From an uncultured Bacilli bacterium (GTDB lineage Bacteria > Bacillota_I > Bacilli_A > RF39 > UBA660): 39,786 bases of DNA. Position 1 is the stretch's first letter; the number at the start of each line of letters is the position of its first letter. Shown piece by piece: positions 9,034-18,903 of the stretch. Location: contig CANQRA010000005.1 in the NCBI GenBank assembly GCA_947626125.1, positions 1 to 39,786 of the forward strand, read 5' to 3'. The translations under genes were made by a program, and so were the position numbers. The notes below the pieces were generated by a model. That model did no database searches. It had not been told where the DNA came from and saw only the letters and a program-made list of their open reading frames with translations.

Positions 9034-9876
9034 TTACTTATCATATTCATCTAAAAAACTCTTATATATTCCATCTTTTTTATAACCTAAAATACAATTC
9101 ATATTAATGTTATTTAAAGCTGTAAAAATATTATTATCAATACCTTTATGTTCACTTCTTAATTTCCTTATTAATCTTTTCATAGCTTCTCTTCTACCTA
9201 TTTCACTATCAGGAATATTATCTCTGTCAATTACACAATTACTAGTTAGGGGACAAGCACAATTAATAAATGATAAATTATTGAAATTGCGCCATGCAAT
9301 AATAGCGCTTTCTTTCACTAAATATAAGGGCCTAATTAATTCGATATCTTGAAAATTATCACTATGTAATTTAGGCATCATTGTTTTAATTTCCGCCCCA
9401 TAAAACATGGATAAAAGCGTTGTTTCAATAACATCATCAAAGTGATGACCCAAAGCTATTTTATTACATCCTAATTCTTTAGCTTTATTATATAAATGTC
9501 CCCTACGCATTCTGGCACACATATAACAAGGATTTTCCGGATTTAATTTATAAGCTACTTCAAAGATATCACTATCAAACATCTCTAATGGAATATTTAA
9601 TAACTTCGCATTGTTAATTATCTTCTCTTTGTTTTCTTCATTATATCCTGGATTCATCGTCACATAACAAAGCTCAAAATTAATCTTACCATGCTTTTTT
9701 AATTCTTCTAAACATTTAGCTAGTAAAAATGAATCTTTACCGCCACTTATACAAACCATGATTTTATCATTCTCTTTAATTAACTCATAATCACTAATAG
9801 CTTTAGTAAACATTCGCCAAATATCTTTGCGAAATTTCTTAATAATACTTCTTTCTATTTCTTGATATTTTTCCAT
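9034..9876 (-). CDS. TtcA-like PP-loop tRNA 2-thiolation family ATPase
   Basis: PP-loop SGGKDSFLLA, CYMCARMRRG (CxxC), GHHFDDVIETTLLSMFYGAEIKTMMPKL, INCACPL. Confidence 0.9.
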   Translation of the reverse strand: MEKYQEIERSIIKKFRKDIWRMFTKAISDYELIKENDKIMVCISGGKDSFLLAKCLEELKKHGKINFELCYVTMNPGYNEENKEKIINNAKLLNIPLEMFDSDIFEVAYKLNPENPCYMCARMRRGHLYNKAKELGCNKIALGHHFDDVIETTLLSMFYGAEIKTMMPKLHSDNFQDIELIRPLYLVKESAIIAWRNFNNLSFINCACPLTSNCVIDRDNIPDSEIGRREAMKRLIRKLRSEHKGIDNNIFTALNNINMNCILGYKKDGIYKSFLDEYDK

Positions 9877-9966
9877 GATAATTCCTCTTTTTCTTAAAGA
9901 TTATACCACACTTTTAGTATATTTTTTATTATTTTATATATATTATTTATTAGAAATGAGGTAATT

Positions 9967-10509
9967 ATGACTCTTAAAAAAATGATTATTATTAATTCCG
10001 TTATTACTTTCTTATTATGTTTTTTAACTCACTTTGTTTATGATTTCTTACCTAACCAAATTTTAGCTATATTCTTTCCTGTAAATGAAAGTATATGGGA
10101 ACACATGAAAATGTTATATACCACCATTCTTTTATATGGTTTTATTGAATACTTTATTTTAAAAAAATTAAGAATACCTAATAATAACTTTTTATTAACT
10201 TTATTTTTAAAAGCTATTATAAGTATTCCTATTTATTTAATTATGTTCTTACCAATATTTTATAATTTTGGGGAAATCATGATTGTATCATTTATTTTAT
10301 TATTCATAACTATCTTAATTGTTAATATAATGGGTTATAAATTACTTAATTGTAACCCTATTAAATATCAAAGACCTTTAGCTATAATATTTATAATTAT
10401 AGTTTATATTATTATGACTATTTTAACCTTTAAAGCTCCTAGAACAGATTTATTCTTTGACTCAGATAAAGAAAAATACGGCATAAATGATTATTTGATA
10501 AAAGATTAA
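9967..10509 (+). CDS. Polytopic membrane protein, DUF6512-like
   Basis: 180 aa, several TM helices; 'FPVNESIWEHMKMLY' motif; RBS-like GAGG upstream. Confidence 0.7.
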   Translation: MTLKKMIIINSVITFLLCFLTHFVYDFLPNQILAIFFPVNESIWEHMKMLYTTILLYGFIEYFILKKLRIPNNNFLLTLFLKAIISIPIYLIMFLPIFYNFGEIMIVSFILLFITILIVNIMGYKLLNCNPIKYQRPLAIIFIIIVYIIMTILTFKAPRTDLFFDSDKEKYGINDYLIKD

Positions 10510-10556
10510 GAAACAATAAATGGACTATCTAGACACAGTTAGGTTAATGGGACCAA

Positions 10557-10605
10557 AAGTTAACTAACTTAAATTAGAAAAAATTCTATTTTATTTAGTT
10601 AACTT
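10557..10605. terminator. Inverted repeat between convergent genes, candidate bidirectional terminator
   Basis: AAGTTAACTAA (10557-10567) / TTAGTTAACTT (10595-10605) perfect, with inner stem TAGAA-AAAA-TTCTA. Confidence 0.5.
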
Positions 10606-10628
10606 ATTTTATACTTAAATACAATGTT

Positions 10629-13211
10629 TTAAGCGGGCTTTGCAACAAATGGGTCATTGTAAGTTCCCTTTCCTTGTGGTATTTTTGCTTTGGTAGAATC
10701 AAGATAGAAAACCGGGCGGATAGACAAGCAGGATCGAAGGTCCGTGAAGGAATTAAAACTCCCGAAAGAAGTAATCTCATGTGCACCGAACCCCTTGTCG
10801 CCATATCCATCTTTGTACAGTCCATATCGCGACATAGTCCATTCATATTGAAAATCACTTGTTTTTCCATTATTACTTATATATAACCAACTTGCATCAC
10901 ATCCTGCCCATGATGAATAACAATTTGTTGTTTCTAATCCTTGATATGAATAATAAAAATCATGTATATACATTAATCCTATTTTAGCTTGTATAGGTTT
11001 ATTTTTATCCCATGTGTATGTTCCTTTATTGTTTCCTGTATATGTTTGTTTACTCCCTGTTTCTATAGCATATACTTCATCAGCTGTTTTATCGGTTCCA
11101 ATGTCATGAGAACCGTCATCCCCTATATCTCCATATAACCAGTTGGTATCTTTTATCATGTTATACCATGTGGTATTTGTTTGTATGTATGTTGCGTTGG
11201 TTTTTGCGCTATCGATGAATAGATTGGTATTTCCATAATATCCTTGACTTGACCCTCCTGATTTACCATTTAATCTCTTGAATATATCTACATATGGCCA
11301 CTCACATGATGTCCCTGCACAATCAGAAGAACTATATTTATTATTCCATGCGAATTGATTTGTACTTCCTTCCCATATTGCTGTGTTTTTTATTAATTTT
11401 AAATCTCCTGTTTCTGGTTCGATTCCGATTATTCTATACATGTATTCACTTTCTACATTTCCAACACAATCAGTCTCTGGATGGTCTGTTCCAAAACATA
11501 TGAAGTTATCAACTATACCTGTACATCCACCATTTGCTGCACCACATGCTCCATAAAATCTATATAGGCCTCCTAATTCACCTGTACTTAATCCCGCTGG
11601 ATTCTTTGACTTAATATAATCTCCTAACTTTGCAGATTTGGTTGAAATTGTTTTATTTACTTCTTTATATCTCCCCGATAAATCTATTGTTTTTGCATAT
11701 ATTGTATAACTTGTATTTGCATTTAATCCTTTAATTGTACATGTATTACTGTTTATTGTTCCATTTGTTGTTTTACTTCCTATTACTGCCCAACATGTTG
11801 TTGTTACACCTCCACTTGGATAATTATCATTTGCTGTTATCGTATATGTTATTGTATCTGTTGTTGATGTCTCTTCACTTATACTTACACTTGGATCTGT
11901 ACTATCATATTTTATATTTCCTACTCTACTACTTGATACTCTTCCTGCTCCATCTCTTACAAAGGCATATAATGTCTTTTCCCCTTGTGTTGTTGATGGT
12001 ATTGTTTGTTCATTTAATGCTCCTGGAGATGAACTATCACTTTGCCAATCACATCCACTTACACTATTAGATGTATTTATACAAAAGCTTACTACATCAT
12101 TTGAACTCCATGTTACATTATAATTTACTTTTGTTGTTTGTGTATATCCATTTGTTAAATCATATCCTGTATTCGCTTTATTTCCTGTTATTGTAAAATT
12201 ACCTATTACGGGATTTGTTTTATCTAAGGTTATGGTTTGGCTTGTACTTCCTATATTCCCTGCTTTATCTTTGACATTTATTGTTATTGTTTTGGCTCCT
12301 TCTGTATCATTTACACTCATTCCTACATCAGTTAATGTTTTATTTGTACTACTTATATATGACGTACAATCTCCTTCTCCTATACAATAGCTATCCATGT
12401 TATCTTCTGTTATATTTGCTGTATATGTTATACTTTTGGTTTGTGTATATATGTCACCATTAATTAAGGTTTGACTTGTATCTGCTGTTCCTTTTAATGT
12501 TAATGTTACTATAGGGGCTGTTCTATCTACAGTTATAGTTTGAACAGCTACTTGTGATACATTCCTAGCTTTATCTCTTATATAAGCATTAATTGTTTTA
12601 GTTCCTTCTGTATTTACTGTTATACTTCCATTTATACTTTGTGCTTTATTTGTTTTCTTCCAGTCACTTTCAGTACATTCATTGCTTTCTTCTTTAACAC
12701 AATAATAAACTACATCAGTGTCATTCCAACTAAAGTTATAATTTATAGTTGTATTATATATATAATCTTCTCTTGTTTTTCCTTCTTTATCTGTTCCACT
12801 TATACTCATATTTGTTATACTTGGGGCATCTTTATCTATATCAAAATACATTTGACAATATATTGATATTGTTGTTTCTAATCTTATTCTTCCTTCATCT
12901 GTTTGACTTACTTTTTCTTTTACTTCGCTTCCATGATAATCAAAACACTTGGTCATACTTGTATTTAATATATAACCTTGTGTTGGATAATCATTACCCT
13001 CTTGTTTAACATAATTAGAACTGCCTTTTTCACTTTGCAAATAAATTCCAAAGTCATTGACATTGATATATTGATTATTTAGTTTATTTGTTTCTAATGT
13101 ATAACTATTCCTTACTTTATGGTCATGGTATTTATCTACTTGTAATATTAATATAGCTATTACTACAAACATTATGGTACTTATTATAAAATATTTCTTT
13201 TGTTCTTCCAT
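10629..13211 (-). CDS. Signal-anchored surface protein with Ig-like repeats and a C-terminal DGR-type variable (C-type-lectin-like) domain
   Basis: 860 aa; N-terminal TM; three repeats starting D[KRS]xxP with DKAGN-type motifs plus a fourth FN3-like unit; C-terminus SRYG...LRSCLSIRPVFYLDSTKAKIPQGKGTYNDPF, like the gene at the right window edge. Confidence 0.85.
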   Translation of the reverse strand: MEEQKKYFIISTIMFVVIAILILQVDKYHDHKVRNSYTLETNKLNNQYINVNDFGIYLQSEKGSSNYVKQEGNDYPTQGYILNTSMTKCFDYHGSEVKEKVSQTDEGRIRLETTISIYCQMYFDIDKDAPSITNMSISGTDKEGKTREDYIYNTTINYNFSWNDTDVVYYCVKEESNECTESDWKKTNKAQSINGSITVNTEGTKTINAYIRDKARNVSQVAVQTITVDRTAPIVTLTLKGTADTSQTLINGDIYTQTKSITYTANITEDNMDSYCIGEGDCTSYISSTNKTLTDVGMSVNDTEGAKTITINVKDKAGNIGSTSQTITLDKTNPVIGNFTITGNKANTGYDLTNGYTQTTKVNYNVTWSSNDVVSFCINTSNSVSGCDWQSDSSSPGALNEQTIPSTTQGEKTLYAFVRDGAGRVSSSRVGNIKYDSTDPSVSISEETSTTDTITYTITANDNYPSGGVTTTCWAVIGSKTTNGTINSNTCTIKGLNANTSYTIYAKTIDLSGRYKEVNKTISTKSAKLGDYIKSKNPAGLSTGELGGLYRFYGACGAANGGCTGIVDNFICFGTDHPETDCVGNVESEYMYRIIGIEPETGDLKLIKNTAIWEGSTNQFAWNNKYSSSDCAGTSCEWPYVDIFKRLNGKSGGSSQGYYGNTNLFIDSAKTNATYIQTNTTWYNMIKDTNWLYGDIGDDGSHDIGTDKTADEVYAIETGSKQTYTGNNKGTYTWDKNKPIQAKIGLMYIHDFYYSYQGLETTNCYSSWAGCDASWLYISNNGKTSDFQYEWTMSRYGLYKDGYGDKGFGAHEITSFGSFNSFTDLRSCLSIRPVFYLDSTKAKIPQGKGTYNDPFVAKPA
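10700..10829 (-). other. Candidate DGR variable repeat (VR-like) at the 3' end of the surface protein gene
   Basis: Locally GC-rich, many NNY codons, ends in CGCCCGGTTTTCTATCTTG, which matches 18/19 nt of the right-edge VR-like block. Confidence 0.5.
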
Positions 13212-13222
13212 TTCTATTCTCC

Positions 13223-13276
13223 TATGCTCATAAATGAGTTATTTTATAAATATATTTTAATTCAATTATGAGCATA
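13223..13276. promoter_or_regulatory. Inverted repeat in divergent promoter region, candidate operator
   Basis: TATGCTCATAA (13223-13233) and TTATGAGCATA (13266-13276), perfect 11-bp arms; TATAAT at 13285-13290 for the + gene. Confidence 0.6.
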
Positions 13277-13321
13277 AGTCAATGTATAATAAAGTTTATG
13301 ATAAATTTTAATTGATATTTT

Positions 13322-13768
13322 ATGAATAGATTAAAGAGTTTAAGAAAAGAAAAAAAATTAAGTCAAGCAGAAATTGCTAAAATAATAAATATGAGTCAAA
13401 CGGGCTATTCTCAATATGAAAGAAGCACAAGAAAAATATCCCTAGAAACAGTAAAAGATTTAGCTAATTACTATAATATCAGTGTTGATTATTTATTAGA
13501 ACTTACTGATATTAAAGATAAATATACTAAATCCAAAATTGTTAATAATACTTTAATTAGATTAAAAGAAATAAGAGAAGATAGAGATTTATTACAAGAA
13601 GATATTGCTAAAGTACTTAATATGAGCAGAAAAGGATATTCGCATTATGAATCTTTTTACAGTGAAATACCTCTTAATAAATTAATTAAATTAGCTAAAT
13701 TTTATAACGTCTCTGTTGATTATTTATTATATATTACTGATGAAAGATTACCCCATAAAAGAAAATAG
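13322..13768 (+). CDS. XRE-family regulator with two tandem HTH domains
   Basis: LKSLRKEKKLSQAEIAKIINMSQTGYSQYERSTRKIS and LKEIREDRDLLQEDIAKVLNMSRKGYSHYESFYSEIP, each followed by LA.YYN.SVDYLL. Confidence 0.92.
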   Translation: MNRLKSLRKEKKLSQAEIAKIINMSQTGYSQYERSTRKISLETVKDLANYYNISVDYLLELTDIKDKYTKSKIVNNTLIRLKEIREDRDLLQEDIAKVLNMSRKGYSHYESFYSEIPLNKLIKLAKFYNVSVDYLLYITDERLPHKRK

Positions 13769-14002
13769 TTATTTTAAAGTATCAATAATTGATGAAACAA
13801 TATCGATGGTATTAATGGCATCATTTAATTTATCAGTAGTTCTTTCTTTATATTTTTCTTTCATTTCTTTCATAAATACTTTATAGTAAGCAGGATCTCG
13901 ATTTAAATATTTAATATAATTAGAATTATCATCTAAATATTTTTTAAATTTTTTATCTTCAATTAATTTTTGTTGTAAATAATATTCCATTTTAATCCTC
14001 AA
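13769..14002 (-). CDS. YlbE-like protein
   Basis: 77 aa; 'YIKYLNRDPAYYKVFMKEMKEKYK' pattern like YlbE; adjacent to a YlbD-like gene as in Bacillus. Confidence 0.6.
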   Translation of the reverse strand: MRIKMEYYLQQKLIEDKKFKKYLDDNSNYIKYLNRDPAYYKVFMKEMKEKYKERTTDKLNDAINTIDIVSSIIDTLK

Positions 14003-14354
14003 AGAATTTATTTAAGGGTCTTGCTTCTAAAGGACCTTTAACAATATTTTTAGGAATATTGGTTCCCTTAGATGTTAAATCTTCCACTACCCCTAAAGCT
14101 TTTTGGGCAGTATTAATATGTTTTTGTATTTCATCTAAATTAATATTTTTCATAATGTCTGTTATTTTAGCGCCATTTAAAAGATTATTAGTACCTCTTT
14201 CATATGTTTCATAAGGTTTCCATGCTTCTTCATTAGTCCCATATATATCATATAATTCATAAAATTGTTGCATAGTCATTTCTTTATTTTTAATATATTC
14301 AACTAAAGCTGGTTTACTTTTAATAAATTCTTTAAATTCTTCTTTTTTACTCAT
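13992..14354 (-). CDS. YlbD-like (spore coat-associated family) protein
   Basis: 120 aa; KKEEFKEFIKSKPALVEYIKNKEMTMQQFYELYDIYGTNEEAWKPY matches the YlbD pattern. Confidence 0.7.
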   Translation of the reverse strand: MSKKEEFKEFIKSKPALVEYIKNKEMTMQQFYELYDIYGTNEEAWKPYETYERGTNNLLNGAKITDIMKNINLDEIQKHINTAQKALGVVEDLTSKGTNIPKNIVKGPLEARPLNKFFED

Positions 14355-14358
14355 TAAA

Positions 14359-14394
14359 AATCACCTAATATATCTTATGAAATATTAGGTGATT
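14359..14394 (-). terminator. Perfect 13-bp hairpin between ylbD-like gene and parC
   Basis: AATCACCTAATAT ... ATATTAGGTGATT; minus strand continues TTTTTAATG into the YlbD-like start; stem contains AGGTGA. Confidence 0.75.
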
Positions 14395-14397
14395 ATA

Positions 14398-16878
14398 TTA
14401 TATTTTAAAATCATTAGTAAAAGATTCAAAAGACATTTGTTCTTCTTTAAAAGTATCTTCTTCTTTAACTATTTCTTCTTTATTAATAATATTTAAAGGA
14501 ATATATTTTAAACTAAATTCATTAACATAACCTTTAGTTAAAGAACTACCATTACTAACGGTATCCATAATAGGAATATCACTATTTTTTATTTCGGTTA
14601 TTTCATTATCTTTTTTCATTAAGATAATATCTCTACTACTAGTAACATAAGCATGGGTAATATAATAATTAACTGTTTTATTTTTCTTAATTAACATATT
14701 ACCTTTTTTAGCGCGACTTAAAGTTTTTAATTCATTTAATTTAATTCTTTTACCCGTTAAATTATTAGTGAAAATATTTAGATATTCATCATCTTCTTTA
14801 AAGTTTAAACCATTTACTACTTCATCACTGGCTAAATTAATACTCTTTACTCCTGATGCTTTAGGACCACTTAAAGGTATTTCTTCCGTATTATATCTTA
14901 AATAATAACCATTTTTAGTAACAAGAAGAGTTTCTTTAGAAGCATAGCAAACACTAACTAAAGTATCATTTTCTTTTAATTTAATTGCCGTATAACTTTT
15001 ATTAAAACGATTAACGACTAAATCATTCATATTAATTTGTTTAGTCATTCCTAATTTAGTAAATAAGACTAAATTTTTATTATTTTCAAAAATAAAAGCA
15101 TTGATAACTTTTTCACTTTCTTGTAAAGGAACAAGATTACTAATATGTTTACCAAGTTCTTTCCATTTAGCTTCAAATATTTTATAAACAGGAATAAATA
15201 AGTAATTACCTAAATTAGTAAATAAAATAATATTATCTAGGGTTGTTGTATTAAATAAATTAGTAACATAATCCCCAGGTTTTAATAAAGTTTCGCCATC
15301 AGATGATGCCACACTTTTACTAGGTACTCTTTTAACATAGCCTTCATTAGTCACAATGACTGATACATTTTCTTTCGGAATCATTTCGCGCATATCTAGT
15401 TTAATTTCCGTAATTTCTTCTTTTATCATTGTTTTTCTTGGGGTAGCATATTCTTTTCTAATTATCTTTAATTCTTTTTTCATCACATATTTTAAAGCTT
15501 CTTCATCACTTAAAATAGCTTTTAAACCTTCGATTAATTTATTTAAATTAGCTAACTCTTCTTCTAAGGCAACAACATCGGTATTTGTTAAACGATATAA
15601 TTGTAAGTTAACAATGGCTTTTGCTTGTTCAACAGTAAAAGAAAATTCTTTAACTAAATTAGTTTCCGCATCACTTTTATTTTTACTTGCTCTTATTACT
15701 TTAATAACTTCATCTAAAATAGATAGACATTTTATTAAGCCTTCAACTATTTCTAATCTTTTTTCTTTAACTTTTAAATCAAAGGTACATCTTCTTGTGA
15801 TAACTTCTTTTAAATGGGCTATGTAAGCATCAAGGATTTCAACAATACCTAAGGTTTTTGGTACCCTGTTAACGATAGCGACCATATTGTAATTATAAGA
15901 TATTTGTAAATCAGTATTTTTAAGTAAGTAATTAAGAATTAATTCACTACTAGCACCATTTTTAATATCAATGGCTATTCTTAAACCTTCCCTATCTGAT
16001 TCATCTCTTACTTCACTTATACCCTCGATTTTTTTATCAATCCGAAAAGAATCTATTTTATTAACTAATAAAGCTTTATTAACATCATAAGGAATTTCCG
16101 TTATAAGGATTTTTTCTTTACCTTTTTCTTTAACAATTTCATATTTAGATTTAACAATAATTCTTCCATGACCAGTTTTAAAGGCTTCTTTAATACCCTC
16201 AATTCCTTCGACTATACCACCCGTCGGAAAATCAGGTCCCTTAACGATTTCTAAAATAGAATCTAAATGACAATTAGGCGATTCAATTCTTTTTATCGTT
16301 GCATCAATTATTTCCCCTAGATTATGAGGAGGAATATTCGTGGCATATCCAGCACTTATACCCATGGTACCATTAACTAAAAGATTAGGAAATTTTGCCG
16401 GTAAAACCGTTGGCTCAAGTAACCGGTCATCAAAGTTTGGCGCCCATTCAACTGTATCTTTATCTAAGTCACCTAAAAGCTCATTACTAATTTTCGCAAG
16501 TCTAGCCTCAGTATAACGATAAGCTGCAGCTGGGTCGCCATCCATGGAACCATTGTTACCTTTCATATCAATTAAAGGGGTACTTTGTTTCCACCATTGA
16601 CTCATTCTAACCATGGCATCATATACAGAGGAATCGCCATGTGGATGATATTTACCTAATACATCACCAACTGTCGCGGCACTTTTAATATATTTCTTTT
16701 CATAAGTATTGCCAGCATTATACATGGCGTATAAAATTCTTCTTTGTACTGGTTTTAATCCATCTCTGACATCAGGAATGGCTCTATCTTGAATGATTTC
16801 TTTCGCATAAGCTGCAAATCTTTCCCCCATAATTTCTTCTAAAGCATAATCTTCAATTTTCTTTAATATTTTTTCCAT
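14398..16878 (-). CDS. parC: DNA topoisomerase IV subunit A (ParC)
   Basis: 826 aa; [51 protein letters not shown]; directly downstream of parE. Confidence 0.95.
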   Translation of the reverse strand: MEKILKKIEDYALEEIMGERFAAYAKEIIQDRAIPDVRDGLKPVQRRILYAMYNAGNTYEKKYIKSAATVGDVLGKYHPHGDSSVYDAMVRMSQWWKQSTPLIDMKGNNGSMDGDPAAAYRYTEARLAKISNELLGDLDKDTVEWAPNFDDRLLEPTVLPAKFPNLLVNGTMGISAGYATNIPPHNLGEIIDATIKRIESPNCHLDSILEIVKGPDFPTGGIVEGIEGIKEAFKTGHGRIIVKSKYEIVKEKGKEKILITEIPYDVNKALLVNKIDSFRIDKKIEGISEVRDESDREGLRIAIDIKNGASSELILNYLLKNTDLQISYNYNMVAIVNRVPKTLGIVEILDAYIAHLKEVITRRCTFDLKVKEKRLEIVEGLIKCLSILDEVIKVIRASKNKSDAETNLVKEFSFTVEQAKAIVNLQLYRLTNTDVVALEEELANLNKLIEGLKAILSDEEALKYVMKKELKIIRKEYATPRKTMIKEEITEIKLDMREMIPKENVSVIVTNEGYVKRVPSKSVASSDGETLLKPGDYVTNLFNTTTLDNIILFTNLGNYLFIPVYKIFEAKWKELGKHISNLVPLQESEKVINAFIFENNKNLVLFTKLGMTKQINMNDLVVNRFNKSYTAIKLKENDTLVSVCYASKETLLVTKNGYYLRYNTEEIPLSGPKASGVKSINLASDEVVNGLNFKEDDEYLNIFTNNLTGKRIKLNELKTLSRAKKGNMLIKKNKTVNYYITHAYVTSSRDIILMKKDNEITEIKNSDIPIMDTVSNGSSLTKGYVNEFSLKYIPLNIINKEEIVKEEDTFKEEQMSFESFTNDFKI

Positions 16879-16888
16879 TACATCACCA

Positions 16889-18796
16889 TTATTCTACCCT
16901 GTAATTATCTTCCATGGTGAAGATGATATTTTCTTCAATCCATTCTTTACGAGGCTCTACTTTATCCCCCATTAAAACATTAACTCTTTTTTCCGCTAAA
17001 GAAGCATCATTGATATTTACTCTAATAAGGGTTCTTGTATCGGGGTTCATCGTGGTATCCCAAAGTTCATCAGGATTCATTTCACCTAAACCTTTATTTC
17101 GCGATATATCTGGTTTACCCGTATTTTCCGAAACAATCTTATATCTTTCTTCATCACTATAAGCATAAAAATGTTTTTTACCATAATCTATTTTATATAA
17201 TGGTGGTTTAGCAATATAAAGTTTACCGGCTTCAATTAAAGGACGCATAAAACGATAAAAGAATGTTAAAAGTAAAATTTGAATATGGGAACCATCAACA
17301 TCGGCATCGGTCATAATAATAACTTTATCATAGGCAGAATCTTCCACGATAAAATCACTACCTAAGCCAGCGCCAATCGTATGAATAATCGTATTTATTT
17401 CTTCATTTTTTAAAATTTCTTCCACACTAGTTTTTTCGGCATTAATTACTTTTCCTCTTAAAGGCAAAATTGCTTGGAATTTACGGTCTCTTCCACTTTT
17501 AGCAGAACCACCCGCAGAATCCCCTTCCACTAAGAAAAGCTCATTAATCTTGCCATTTTTAGTGGTCGCCGGAGCTAGTTTACCCGATAAATTTTTTTCT
17601 AGTTTATTTTTGCCTTTACCATTTCTGGCTTCTTCCCGAGCTTTTCTCGCAGCTTCTCTAGCTACTTTACTTTTTAAAGCTTTTTCCACAATATTTAAAG
17701 CAATCTCTTTATTTTCTTCTAAGAAAAATTTAATCTTTTCATAAGTAATACTTTCGGTTATACTCCTTGCTTCTGGTGTACCCAATTTTCCCTTAGTTTG
17801 GCCTTCAAATTGTAAGCTTGCTTCAGGAATTCTTAAATTAATAACCGCGGTTAAACCTTCTCTTACATCCGAACCATCAAAAGTATTATCTTTGCCTTTA
17901 ATTAAATTATTATTTTTAACATAATCGTTGAAGGCTTTAGTGATGCCAGTTTTAAAACCAACTTCATGTGTACCTCCATCACTCGTCTTAACATTATTAA
18001 CAAAGGAAACAATATTCTCATTATAAGTATCGGTATATTGCAACGCTACATTAACTTCAATATCATTTTTAGTTCCACTAAAATTTAAAACTTTATGCAA
18101 AGTATTTTTACCATCGTTAATATATTCAACAAAATTAGTTAATCCGTCATCATAATGATATTTAACTTCTCTTTTACTTTCTTCATCGATTACTTCAATA
18201 GTGACACTAGGAATTAAAAACGCACTTTCTTGCATTCTTTCACAAATTGTTGTATAAGAAAAAGAACAATTCTTAAAAATCGTATAATCCGGCATAAAGG
18301 TTACAACTGTCCCGGTTTTGTTCGAATCCCCTACTTTTTTTAAAGGTGATTCTACTTTTCCCCCATCCGTAAACCTAATATTCGAAATTACTCCATCCCG
18401 ATAAATTAAAACATCCATTTTACTACTTAGAGCATTAACAACGGATGCGCCAACACCATGAAGGCCACCACTTACTTTATAGTTACCTGATTCAAATTTA
18501 CCACCGGCATGTAAGATGGTATAAATAACCTCAGGAGTTGATTTACCACTTTCATGCATCCCAATTGGAACTCCTCTTCCATTATCAGCGATAGTAATAG
18601 AACCATCCCCATGTAAAACAATTTTTATATAATTACCATATCCATTAATAATTTCATCGATGGCATTATCAACAATTTCCCATACTAAATGATGAAGCCC
18701 TCTTTTATCGGTAGAACCTATATACATACCAGGCCTTTTTCTTACAGCTTCTAATCCTTCAAGTATTTTAATTGATGTTTCATCATATTTTGTCAT
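16889..18796 (-). CDS. parE: DNA topoisomerase IV subunit B (ParE)
   Basis: 635 aa [65 protein letters not shown]. Confidence 0.95.
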   Translation of the reverse strand: MTKYDETSIKILEGLEAVRKRPGMYIGSTDKRGLHHLVWEIVDNAIDEIINGYGNYIKIVLHGDGSITIADNGRGVPIGMHESGKSTPEVIYTILHAGGKFESGNYKVSGGLHGVGASVVNALSSKMDVLIYRDGVISNIRFTDGGKVESPLKKVGDSNKTGTVVTFMPDYTIFKNCSFSYTTICERMQESAFLIPSVTIEVIDEESKREVKYHYDDGLTNFVEYINDGKNTLHKVLNFSGTKNDIEVNVALQYTDTYNENIVSFVNNVKTSDGGTHEVGFKTGITKAFNDYVKNNNLIKGKDNTFDGSDVREGLTAVINLRIPEASLQFEGQTKGKLGTPEARSITESITYEKIKFFLEENKEIALNIVEKALKSKVAREAARKAREEARNGKGKNKLEKNLSGKLAPATTKNGKINELFLVEGDSAGGSAKSGRDRKFQAILPLRGKVINAEKTSVEEILKNEEINTIIHTIGAGLGSDFIVEDSAYDKVIIMTDADVDGSHIQILLLTFFYRFMRPLIEAGKLYIAKPPLYKIDYGKKHFYAYSDEERYKIVSENTGKPDISRNKGLGEMNPDELWDTTMNPDTRTLIRVNINDASLAEKRVNVLMGDKVEPRKEWIEENIIFTMEDNYRVE

Positions 18797-18876
18797 ATCT
18801 ATTCACCATAAATATTTTAACATTTAAATTTTAAGATGTAAATTAAGGAAAGAACAATTTTCCTTTATTTTGGCAG

Positions 18877-18903
18877 AAAAAAACTCTTAAATTAAGAGTT
18901 TAA
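18877..18903 (-). terminator. Rho-independent terminator
   Basis: Minus strand AAACTCTTAATTTAAGAGTTTTTTT: perfect stem plus T tract. Confidence 0.85.

Noticed and set aside
10604-10886. ORFs 10604..10870 (-) and 10674..10886 (+) as genes
   Set aside because: They lie out of frame inside the 860-aa surface protein; open frames arise from the locally GC-rich VR-like region.
11294-13009. Several + strand ORFs rich in Leu/Tyr/His (11294, 11735, 12281, 12639, 12749)
   Set aside because: Antisense readings of the Ig-repeat protein gene; low-complexity hydrophobic translations with no RBS support.
14398-18796. parC/parE as gyrA/gyrB or as a quinolone-resistant allele
   Set aside because: Gene order and sequence fit topoisomerase IV; the ParC region [17 protein letters not shown] keeps the usual Ser and Asp-type residues, so no resistance signal is visible.
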